This document shows positions 55,831 through 64,000 of a DNA stretch of 64,000 bases, piece by piece. The notes under the pieces are model-generated. The model did not search any database. It worked only from the letters and a program-made list of their open reading frames with translations, and was not told the origin of the DNA. A program made the position numbers and the translations under genes. This DNA comes from Caballeronia sp. dw_276. Its GTDB lineage: Bacteria > Pseudomonadota > Gammaproteobacteria > Burkholderiales > Burkholderiaceae. Every line of letters starts with the position of its first letter. Position 1 is the stretch's first letter. The stretch is from contig NZ_JAAVUV010000009.1 of the NCBI RefSeq assembly GCF_018449635.1, positions 1-64,000 on the forward strand, given 5' to 3'.

Positions 55831-56245
55831 GTATGTGAAGCGGCTGAGCGCTGCTTTGATCCTGGCTGGCGGTTTGTCGTCGGCAATGGCGCAAAACGCG
55901 CCCGCGCCAAACCCAACAAATACGGCTGCGCCGGTAGGCGATGGAACCTTCCTGCTCACCATTTTCCTCAAGCACGACGAGTCGAAGACGCTGCCGCAGA
56001 TCAACCAGCAATTGAAGGAGCAAGGCTACTTCAAGGCGTTTCCGCCGCCAGGCGTTCAGGTGGTTTCGTGGTACGTGATGATGGGTATCGGCCAGGTGGT
56101 GACGCTACGCGTTCCCGCCGATAAATTGCGTGAAGTGAATCGCGCGATTGAATCCACCGCGTGGGGCGGTTATAGAACCGAGTTCTATCCGACCTACGAC
56201 TACAAAGCCGCCGCTGAACAGATGCGCGAGCAGAACAACAAATAA
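55823..56245 (+). CDS. Exported small protein, unknown
   Basis: 140 residues with a classical signal peptide (RLSAALILAGGLSSAMAQ, cleavage after AMA), then a short proline-rich linker and a compact domain (FLLTIFLKHDESKTLPQIN ... GVQVVSWYVMMGIGQVVTL ... WGGYRTEFYPTYDY). The domain looks like a small periplasmic ferredoxin-like fold but matches no family I can name. The ATG overlaps the end of the DUF72 gene by eight bases, implying translational coupling. A strong terminator follows. Confidence 0.7.
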   Translation: MREYVKRLSAALILAGGLSSAMAQNAPAPNPTNTAAPVGDGTFLLTIFLKHDESKTLPQINQQLKEQGYFKAFPPPGVQVVSWYVMMGIGQVVTLRVPADKLREVNRAIESTAWGGYRTEFYPTYDYKAAAEQMREQNNK

Positions 56246-56263
56246 CGCTTAGATCCAAAGCGA

Positions 56264-56301
56264 TAAAAAAACCCGCATCGGTTGCCCGATGCGGGTTTTT
56301 T
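56264..56301. terminator. Bidirectional Rho-independent terminator
   Basis: Perfect 10-bp stem CCCGCATCGG (56272-56281) with its complement (56286-56295), a 4-base loop, A-tract before and T-tract after. It serves the convergent exported-protein gene (+) and groEL (-). Confidence 0.92.
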
Positions 56302-56366
56302 CTTTGGCACAACAGCAGACTTCCGAAGAAGCCCGCGTTGTCACGCAATTCCGGCAGAAGCCGAAA

Positions 56367-58031
<1,665 letters not shown>

Positions 58032-58119
58032 TCAGTTTTTGGCTATCTGCCAGGCCGGGCGAGAGTCGCATGAAAGCGGTTCGATCGCGCCGGCTGGAGA
58101 GCCGCAGGCTTGAAGGTGA

Positions 58120-58410
58120 TTACTTGACCAGAACGGCCATGATGTCTTCTTCGCGCATCACGAGCAGTTCATTGCCGTCGACCTTGACGGTCTGACCAGC
58201 GTATTTACCGAACAGCACGCGGTCGCCCACTTTGACGTCGAGGGCGTTTTGCGTACCCTTGTCATCGCGCTTGCCCGGGCCGACGGCCAGGATTTCGCCT
58301 TGATCCGGCTTTTCAGCTGCAGCGTCGGGGATGATGAGGCCCGAGGCAGTCTTGGTTTCCTGATCCAGACGCTTGACGATGACGCGATCGTGCAAAGGAC
58401 GAAGGTTCAT
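58120..58410 (-). CDS. groES: 10-kDa co-chaperonin GroES
   Basis: 96 residues with [19 protein letters not shown] at the start, the mobile loop ([19 protein letters not shown]), [14 protein letters not shown] and [10 protein letters not shown] at the end. Caps the GroEL ring. GGAG precedes the ATG at 58410. The leader carries the CIRCE operator at 58496-58522. Confidence 0.98.
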   Translation of the reverse strand: MNLRPLHDRVIVKRLDQETKTASGLIIPDAAAEKPDQGEILAVGPGKRDDKGTQNALDVKVGDRVLFGKYAGQTVKVDGNELLVMREEDIMAVLVK

Positions 58411-58495
58411 ACACACTCCTCTCTTAACTGAGACTATAAAAATAAAACGCGGGAAGCCCGTTCGGCGGTCCATGGAACCACCGAACGGAAAACTG

Positions 58496-58522
58496 TTAGC
58501 ACTCTCGTGCGACGAGTGCTAA
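58496..58522 (-). promoter_or_regulatory. CIRCE operator (HrcA binding site)
   Basis: TTAGCACTC-N9-GAGTGCTAA, a perfect match to the CIRCE consensus, 86 bases upstream of groES. HrcA bound here represses the operon until heat shock. No hrcA gene is in the window. Confidence 0.95.
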
Positions 58523-58523
58523 G

Positions 58524-58552
58524 TATATGGCACACCGATCGGTAATTTCAAG
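58524..58552 (-). promoter_or_regulatory. Sigma-32-like promoter of groES-groEL
   Basis: On the minus strand CTTGAAA (58546-58552) is followed after 15 bases by CCATATA (58524-58530). The -35 matches the heat-shock sigma-32 consensus well, the -10 only in part (CCATATA against CCCCATNT); TTGAAA and ATATAC with 17-bp spacing could also serve sigma-70. It lies directly before CIRCE. Confidence 0.6.
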
Positions 58553-59159
58553 AACGGATATAGAACAGAGGGACAAGAATTATGTCGACACCTCGAAACC
58601 CCCGTTCATTACCTGCGTCTAACCAACGTTGACCCAATTTTATCGGTCGAAAAATTCAATTTTATTCAACAACTTATGCCACTTTTGAGCGCCAACAAGG
58701 TTACGGACCAAGTTGTGTACCGCACGTTAGCCGACAGCCTGACAACAAACGACGTATTAGGCCTCTCTCAGCGTAAACCCTCAACTGAGCGGCTTGCCTG
58801 TCTGAAATACTCCCGCCGAGTGTTTACCTGAATCAGCCCAATGCAGATGTGCAGGTCGGTGTGGGCGGTAAGTTGGCAAAAACTGGTTGCTGACCGCGCG
58901 ATGTGAAGTCAAATAACGAACCCTAATGGCGTAATGACCCGCTAAAGACCTCCAATCTTTCACAGAACAGCCGACCATGAGATCTGAATCGCGGGTCGGC
59001 GCAACCCGCTCGCTTCTATGTCAAAGCCATAGCTTCGCGGTATGTTGGGGCTCGCGCACCGGCTCAATTTTGCCGGGAGTCGGAAGAGAAACATTGAGCT
59101 AGGCGGATGTACCTTGCTAGCTATTCGAAATGCGAGGTCCTTCCACTGACTCTTCTCAT
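58553..59159. other. Gene-free interval
   Basis: About 600 bases upstream of groES and downstream of the XRE regulator. No gene or clear structure was found. Confidence 0.45.
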
Positions 59160-59933
59160 TCACACAGGCGTGTAGAGCGAAAGCTTGAGCGCCGGATCGT
59201 CATTCGCTTGAAACGTAGCGTATTCATAGCGTTGTGCGCCCCGTTTGGGATGGGTGAGCACCTTCTGCCCAGACGTACTGCCGCGAACGTCATGTGCATT
59301 CCACCACTTCTTGAATTCCGGGCTATGGGCTTGCACGCGTTCGACCAATTCTATGAAAGCGGGATCACTAGCATGGAGATCGTGAGTCGCGCGAAAGAGC
59401 GCAACCATGCGGCGCGCTTCGTCAGTCCAGCCTCGGCCGAACAGCCGCCGCGAATCTGTTTCGATAAACATGAATGCAAGAATATTGCGGTTCGATGCGT
59501 CGAGGCGATCAAAGCCAAGGACATCTGCGGCGGCAGCGTTCCAGGCAAGAATGTCCCAGCGCCGCCCAACGACGTACGCCGGCAAATTTAGGCCCTTGAT
59601 AAGACGCTCGATTACCGGCGGCACACGCTCTGGCGCAAAGTCTCGGTGATCGCCATTGCGCGCCAAGGCACGCAAGTGCGCCGCTTCGACCTTTCCTAGA
59701 CGCAGGGCGCTGATAAGAGCATCGAGCGTGGCATCGGACGGACTAACCGTTCGGCCTTGCTCAAGCCGGACATACCAGTCGACGCCGATGCCCGCTAACT
59801 CCGCTACTTCCTCGCGCCGCAGACCCGGCGTACGACGGCGCCGGCCGCTCTTGAGCCCGAGCTCGACAGGGCTTAGCTTCTCGCGCCGTGAGCGCAAAAA
59901 ATCGCCAAATTCACTTCGGCTCGTTGTCGCCAT
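59160..59933 (-). CDS. XRE-family regulator with MmyB-like domain
   Basis: 257 residues. The N-terminal helix-turn-helix contains FGDFLRSRREKLSPVELGL and GLRREEVAELAGIGVDWYVR then EQGRTVSPSDATLDALISAL (residues 8-90), the typical start of MmyB-type regulators. The C-terminal part (about 105-257) is the MmyB ligand-binding domain (RWDILAWNAAAADVLGF, RNILAFMF, WTDEARRMVALFRA). It probably represses the divergent oxidoreductase gene and itself through the palindrome at 59968-59984. AGGGGA precedes the ATG. The ligand is unknown. Confidence 0.88.
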   Translation of the reverse strand: MATTSRSEFGDFLRSRREKLSPVELGLKSGRRRRTPGLRREEVAELAGIGVDWYVRLEQGRTVSPSDATLDALISALRLGKVEAAHLRALARNGDHRDFAPERVPPVIERLIKGLNLPAYVVGRRWDILAWNAAAADVLGFDRLDASNRNILAFMFIETDSRRLFGRGWTDEARRMVALFRATHDLHASDPAFIELVERVQAHSPEFKKWWNAHDVRGSTSGQKVLTHPKRGAQRYEYATFQANDDPALKLSLYTPV

Positions 59934-59967
59934 GATTTGTTTTCCCCTGTAGGAGGGTCGCTTGAGT

Positions 59968-59984
59968 CCTAGGATAGTACTAGG
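59968..59984. promoter_or_regulatory. Palindromic operator-like site
   Basis: CCTAG-gatagta-CTAGG, a 5-bp inverted repeat with a 7-base spacer, lies between the divergent XRE/MmyB regulator and the oxidoreductase, 35 bases upstream of the regulator start and 63 upstream of the oxidoreductase start. A likely operator for the regulator. Confidence 0.55.
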
Positions 59985-60046
59985 CCTTGTTGCCTATTCT
60001 AAGCCTGCCAGAATGGGCCGTCCCAACCATTCAAACGGAAAACGCC

Positions 60047-61126
60047 ATGAAAGCTGCAATCCTGAAGATACTTGGCCAGCCCCTCGATATCGCAGAAATA
60101 CCGGCACCGAAAATCGGCACGGGCGAAGTCGTCGTTGACGTCGTCGCCGCCCCCGTTTTGTCCTACGCGAACGAAGTGTTCAACGGCAAACGACGCTACA
60201 TGATCGACTTACCGATGGTGCCGGGATGCGGCGCGATCGGGCGGGTGCGGACAAGCGGCCCCGACGCGACGCACCTGAAGCCGGGGGACTGGGTGTTTTG
60301 CGACCCGACCGTGCGCTCACGCGATGACGCCCTGATGCCCGATATCACCCTTCAGGGCTGGAGCGCACGGGGTGAAGGCGGCATGCGTCTGCAACGGCAT
60401 TTTCACGACGGCACCTTCGCCGAACAAGTGCGCGTGCCGACCGAAAACGCGATTCGAATCGGTGAGATCGACCCAGGTGATGCCGCGCGCTGGTGCGCGC
60501 TCAACACCATGCTCGTACCATACGGCGGGTTGCTTGCCGCCAACTTCCAAGCCGGCGAAATACTGCTTGTGAGCGGTGCGACTGGAAATTTTGGCAGTGC
60601 TTGCGTCGCGACAGCGCTTGCGATGGGGGCGCGCTGTGTCGTCGCGCCTGGGCGCAACGAACACGCGCTCGCAGATCTCAAGCGACGCTTCGGCGATCGC
60701 GTGCGGATCGTAAAACTCTCGGGCAACGAGGACGAGGACCGCGAGGGCATGCGTGCGTCCGCTCCCGGCCCTGTTGATTGCGTAATCGATCTGTTGCCAC
60801 CCTCGGCCACAACAACAACAGTGCGCGCGGCAATTATGGCCGTGCGCCCTTACGGCCGCGTCGTGCTAATGGGAGGTGTAGGCATGCTTGGCGGCGATGG
60901 ACTTGACCTGCCTTATCCTTGGATCATGCGCAACGACATTACGGTGCGCGGCAAATGGATGTATTCGCCCGAAGCCGTGACGCACATGACCGGCTTGATC
61001 CGCGCGGGCCTGCTGGATCTTGGGCACTTTGACGTCACCACGTTTGCGCTGGACGACGCGAACGAAGCAGTAGCCCATGCAGCTGCCAACGGCGGGCCGT
61101 TTCGAATGACTGTGGTCCGGCCATAG
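60047..61126 (+). CDS. Zinc-type alcohol dehydrogenase-like oxidoreductase
   Basis: 359 residues of the medium-chain dehydrogenase superfamily. The GroES-like catalytic domain is N-terminal (VVDVVAAPVLSYANEVFNG, MVPGCGAIGRV, LKPGDWVFCDP); the Rossmann domain has LLVSGATGNFGSACVATAL. The classical first zinc cysteine (usually in GxCxxD) is replaced (APVLSYANEV), so it may be zinc-independent and closer to quinone-oxidoreductase-like members. Divergent from the XRE regulator, which likely controls it. Substrate unknown. The conserved start MKAAILK fits ATG 60047. Confidence 0.8.
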   Translation: MKAAILKILGQPLDIAEIPAPKIGTGEVVVDVVAAPVLSYANEVFNGKRRYMIDLPMVPGCGAIGRVRTSGPDATHLKPGDWVFCDPTVRSRDDALMPDITLQGWSARGEGGMRLQRHFHDGTFAEQVRVPTENAIRIGEIDPGDAARWCALNTMLVPYGGLLAANFQAGEILLVSGATGNFGSACVATALAMGARCVVAPGRNEHALADLKRRFGDRVRIVKLSGNEDEDREGMRASAPGPVDCVIDLLPPSATTTTVRAAIMAVRPYGRVVLMGGVGMLGGDGLDLPYPWIMRNDITVRGKWMYSPEAVTHMTGLIRAGLLDLGHFDVTTFALDDANEAVAHAAANGGPFRMTVVRP

Positions 61127-61179
61127 AGCGCAGAAGTCCGCCAGTTTCGCTTATGCCGCGAAATGGAGGCGCGAGTCGA

Positions 61180-61830
61180 TCAAAACCGATAAGTGATCCC
61201 CAATTGAACCACGGGATACCAATGGTACTTCTCCACTTCGCGGGTTACTTTTTGTTCGGCTTGCAGAATATTGTCCTGAGATGTGAACAAGCTGTAGATT
61301 GCCGGGATGTTGTAGTCGACATGCGGCCGACCATAGGCCGCGCCGATGTCGAAGGTGAAGCCAAACCCCTTCGATACCGGCTTGTGCCCGTATCCCAATC
61401 CGATGTAGGGCATCACTGTGGGCAACTTCGCCACTGCTGACGGTGCCGCGCCCACAGCGGGTACGAAATCGTCCCCGATCTTATAGTTGCCTTGCGCGTT
61501 TGGAACGGCATGGGCTTTCAACTCGTCATCGTTGATGAGCGCACCGCCGGTGACTCGAAAGCCGCTATTGCGAAACGGAAACAAGTCGAGATAAACGCCG
61601 CCCTGCTTGAGGCTTAGATGCCCGTCGTATTTGTTCTCATCCACGGTTACCGAATGCGAAAGACCGAAACCTTCTACCTCTGCGTGCACACCTGCCCACG
61701 TTGTCAACGAGTAAGCGGCTCCAAGACCTGCGCCCAATGATCCCGCGTGCGCATAGATTTCTTGCGCTTGTACGGTTGATGAACATATCGCCACTCCCGC
61801 AGCAGCAGCTGCGCTCAAAAATTTCCTCAC
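61180..61830 (-). CDS. Outer-membrane beta-barrel protein
   Basis: 216 residues with GTG start (61830) and AGGAG eight bases upstream. A signal peptide (FLSAAAAAGVAICSSTVQA) is followed by alternating amphipathic strands (YAHAGSLGAGLGAAYSL, YIGLGYGHKP, FGFTFDIGAAYG) and a C-terminal QLGITYRF ending in Phe, the outer-membrane insertion signature. The size suggests an 8-stranded barrel; no named family recognised. Stands alone in a monocistronic setting. Confidence 0.75.
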   Translation of the reverse strand: MRKFLSAAAAAGVAICSSTVQAQEIYAHAGSLGAGLGAAYSLTTWAGVHAEVEGFGLSHSVTVDENKYDGHLSLKQGGVYLDLFPFRNSGFRVTGGALINDDELKAHAVPNAQGNYKIGDDFVPAVGAAPSAVAKLPTVMPYIGLGYGHKPVSKGFGFTFDIGAAYGRPHVDYNIPAIYSLFTSQDNILQAEQKVTREVEKYHWYPVVQLGITYRF

Positions 61831-61844
61831 CGCCCCTCTCCTTT

Positions 61845-62159
61845 TTAGCCCGGCTTTCCCGGAAGTCGAGACTTTAAGGTTTCAAGATTCGATTCGATGC
61901 GACGAATAGTGACCGCTTTTAAGCGTAATTCGAAATAAGGAAAAATGACCGCTCGCCGCTCCGCGCAATGACGTGCCCAGGTTCCGGCTGCCTCTTTCGT
62001 CTGGTAAAAAAGTTCATCGACTGTATTTAAGTGCCGTTTGAATTGACCATTTTTCTGGCCGTTGTTCGATGAATCAACTCGTTTCGCAGGCCGTGATAAT
62101 CCGCTTGAAAGTTGGGTTTCACAGTGCATACGGTTACGCCGCTTTCCACGCAAACCCAC
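61845..62159 (-). CDS. Questionable small open frame
   Basis: The last 70 codons (from about 62055) read like a folded helical protein (LNTVDELFYQTKEAAGTW, FPYFELRLKAVTIRRIE). The upstream part is poor, and the only in-frame ATGs are far upstream and overlap other sequence; no ribosome-binding site is visible. It may be a decayed gene fragment or chance. It lies just upstream of the outer-membrane protein gene. Confidence 0.3.
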   Translation of the reverse strand: MGLRGKRRNRMHCETQLSSGLSRPAKRVDSSNNGQKNGQFKRHLNTVDELFYQTKEAAGTWARHCAERRAVIFPYFELRLKAVTIRRIESNLETLKSRLPGKPG

Positions 62160-62224
62160 TGGAACATCTGGGGCGCGCCCCGTTCACGATTCCGCGCAAG
62201 CGCGGCAAGACTACTGGAGTTGGC

Positions 62225-63208
62225 ATGGCTTTGTATCAAGGGATTCGATCTACCGCGGCGGCGGTGGTCATTGCGACATCATTGGGTTTGAGCGCCTGCG
62301 GCGGAGGCGGCGGCTCCGATGCGCCGGTTTCCAACGTACTGAAACTTTCGACTGCAATTCAGAGCGAACACGTGGCCAAGTATGCCGGCGCGTTCGGCAT
62401 GCTCGCAGGACCGGGTGTGGCGGCGATCTATACGTCGGTAGTGTCATCGTTCGTGCAGGACGTGTCGTCTGCCACGGGCGCATCGAGCACGGCGTGCGCG
62501 GGCGGCGGCTCTGTTGATGTCGTTGCACAGAGCGCTGGCGCAGCTGGCCTGCAAGCAGGCGAGAGCGCGACTGTCACCTTCAATCAGTGCATTGGGCAAG
62601 TGCAGGCAGCGACAGTCGCGAATGACGCGAAGGCCACGGGCACGATATCGCTTCAGGTTCAGAGCGCGAGCGGCCAAGTCGGCAGCAAGACCAGCGATTG
62701 GGCGTACACCGCTACAGAAACCGCGAACAACGTGACGCTGGTATCGGGCAAGGGAACCAATGTGCTTAATGGCACGATCAACATCGCCGTGTCCTTCGAT
62801 GCAAGCACGGGATTGACCACGACGACGGCAACCGCGCCTTCGATCACGATAAACCGCACCCAGAGCACGTCGACTTCAGGCAATGTGAGCGGCACGATCA
62901 CGGTTTCATCGCTGGCCATGACGCGCATTCACGGGACGAACCCGACAACGGATTCGGTTACGAGCAGCGCCGCAGTAAGCGTGTCGGCGAGCGATGCGGT
63001 CATTGCATTCAACGTGTCGACGCCGACAGCTGTCATCGTGACGGGTGGAGACCTTCAGCAGGGTGTTGTGCAACTGACGACAGATGACACTGTGGAGACG
63101 TTGTCGGCTGTGAATACGAACACGGTCGGAATCACTGTGACCTCGGGCGGCAAGACCGCCAATTACACGGAGACCTACTCAGACTTTCAGTCGATTGCAG
63201 GCGGTTGA
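62225..63208 (+). CDS. Ser/Thr-rich lipoprotein, unknown
   Basis: 327 residues. Signal peptide ending in the lipobox LSACGGGGGSD, so the mature protein begins at a lipidated Cys and a glycine linker. The rest is rich in Thr, Ser, Val and Ala and beta-structured, with one CIGQ and one CAGGG cysteine pair that could form a disulfide. No named domain. CTGGAG lies six bases before ATG 62225; an upstream ATG at 62069 would bury the signal peptide. Probably a periplasmic or surface protein. Confidence 0.75.
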   Translation: MALYQGIRSTAAAVVIATSLGLSACGGGGGSDAPVSNVLKLSTAIQSEHVAKYAGAFGMLAGPGVAAIYTSVVSSFVQDVSSATGASSTACAGGGSVDVVAQSAGAAGLQAGESATVTFNQCIGQVQAATVANDAKATGTISLQVQSASGQVGSKTSDWAYTATETANNVTLVSGKGTNVLNGTINIAVSFDASTGLTTTTATAPSITINRTQSTSTSGNVSGTITVSSLAMTRIHGTNPTTDSVTSSAAVSVSASDAVIAFNVSTPTAVIVTGGDLQQGVVQLTTDDTVETLSAVNTNTVGITVTSGGKTANYTETYSDFQSIAGG

Positions 63209-63627
63209 AGCGCGGATCTTCCACGCCACGTGGTTATCCGATATTAAAAGTAATGGGATGGACGTCCCCGCCCAATCACGGCATCGATTTACCAGAGTGG
63301 CGGTGATTGACTACTCAAACCGGCGGGGTCTACCACGCAAATAACAATGGTCCGGGTTGACCTGGCCCTGCGCGTTGCAGGTTTCCGGGGGCTGTCGATG
63401 GTTTCGCAACACTTACGCCTTGCACTAGACGCCAGGGGACAGTCTTCAACGAACGTCAACGCTCTCGGGATTCTCGGCAAAAGTCGCACGCTACGACTTG
63501 AACAGATATTAGCCACCTAACGTTAAATGGCAGTTCAGCTGCGAGAGTTGTACCGTTGACGTGCGCAGTGCAAGGTTGGATGAACCTCGACACAAGCATG
63601 GGCGCCTGCCCGATAGCCGAGCGATTT
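63209..63627. other. Gene-free interval
   Basis: About 420 bases; a 75-codon minus-strand frame (63289-63516) has no motif and unlikely composition. Nothing supported. Confidence 0.4.
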
Positions 63628-63849
63628 CTAACGCCGGGAAGGCTGCGTGATTGGGATTACATCCGGGCGCAGATCAAGGAAGTCGACGTCGGCAGCAGAT
63701 TCAGCGGCTAACGAGTTCCAATCCAGCCGAGGCGGGCACGCAGGATTTAAGGAGACTGTAATTTTGTCGTTCTCGCCGGTAAGCTCGGCAGTTGTTTCAC
63801 ACTGCGTCTCGTTGAGCGTCTGAATGATCTGAGTCACTTTCTTCGCCAT
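63628..63849 (-). CDS. Small protein, unknown
   Basis: 73 residues, MAKKVTQIIQTLNETQCETT..., polar and acidic toward the C-terminus, with no membrane segment or known motif. GTGAGGA lies about ten bases before the ATG. Composition is protein-like (no long low-complexity runs) and the frame has no overlapping better candidate. Confidence is moderate. Confidence 0.45.
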   Translation of the reverse strand: MAKKVTQIIQTLNETQCETTAELTGENDKITVSLNPACPPRLDWNSLAAESAADVDFLDLRPDVIPITQPSRR

Positions 63850-63957
63850 TACAGATTTTTCCTCACATTGAACCTCCTTCGTTAATCCGTCAGACCAAGA
63901 TATGACAAGGTGTAGACGTTTTCATCAGTTAATTGCCCTTGCGTAATTATTCACCTT

Positions 63958-63987
63958 TTTACGTCCGCCCTCGCGGCGCACTACAAT
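63958..63987 (+). promoter_or_regulatory. Possible promoter near right edge
   Basis: TTTACG and TACAAT are separated by 18 bases; a gene would start beyond the window. Weak evidence. Confidence 0.25.
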
Positions 63988-64000
63988 CTATGCCGCCGAT

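Noticed and set aside
63289..63516. 75-codon minus-strand frame
   Set aside because: Composition and lack of a start signal argue against a gene; no transposase or other motif found.

Overview
The window looks like chromosomal DNA of a high-GC betaproteobacterium of the Burkholderiaceae (Paraburkholderia/Caballeronia type). The signs are the gene order apaH - rml operon - O-antigen genes, a WbiG/WbiH/WbiI-like module at the far end of that locus as in Burkholderia type II O-antigen clusters, the yqgE-ruvX-pyrR-pyrB-pyrC' operon, and a CIRCE-controlled groES-groEL operon. All assignments come from reading the sequence and recalling protein families; no database search was run.

Region 1 (1-7.3 kb) is gene-poor and decaying. 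It holds one intact small regulator-like gene (937-1401). Around it are remnants of two gene types: two frameshifted zinc-ribbon genes (439-890 and about 1930-2350) and an inverted, frameshifted copy of the regulator-like gene (about 3273-3675). Hairpins of one design, most with a 7-base loop, sit just upstream of the zinc-ribbon remnants. The rest is a few small predicted membrane proteins, one pair closed by a strong terminator.

Region 2 (7.3-44.4 kb) is a large surface-polysaccharide (O-antigen/capsule) locus. The left end makes and primes a 6-deoxy-HexNAc such as QuiNAc or FucNAc on undecaprenyl phosphate (WbiI-, WbiH- and WbiG-like proteins plus a GT4). manC and gmd supply GDP-mannose and GDP-4-keto-6-deoxymannose; rfbBACD supplies dTDP-L-rhamnose. 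Wzm/Wzt provide ABC-type export, and no Wzx or Wzy was recognised. Chain assembly falls to several large glycosyltransferases: a two-GT4 WbdA-like protein, a GT2-GT4 fusion, and a methyltransferase/coiled-coil/GT2/GT4 protein. The last carries nine tandem 14-residue coiled-coil repeats and invites comparison with WbdD-type molecular rulers. Decoration genes are abundant: a Gtr-type three-gene module, an acyltransferase-3, an AlgI/AlgJ-like O-acetylation pair, a methyltransferase-like protein, a sulfotransferase, and an APS kinase that could feed it with PAPS. One 528-residue protein in the locus is unrecognised.

Region 3 (44.7-58.5 kb) is core metabolism: apaH, plsC, a catalytically dead dihydroorotase-like pyrC', pyrB, pyrR, ruvX, yqgE, a photolyase, a FimL/ChpA-like protein standing alone, rubredoxin, thiD, a DUF72 protein, groEL and groES. 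Region 4 (58.5-64 kb) has an XRE/MmyB-type regulator divergent from a zinc-type oxidoreductase around a palindromic operator-like site, an outer-membrane protein, a serine/threonine-rich lipoprotein and a small unknown gene.
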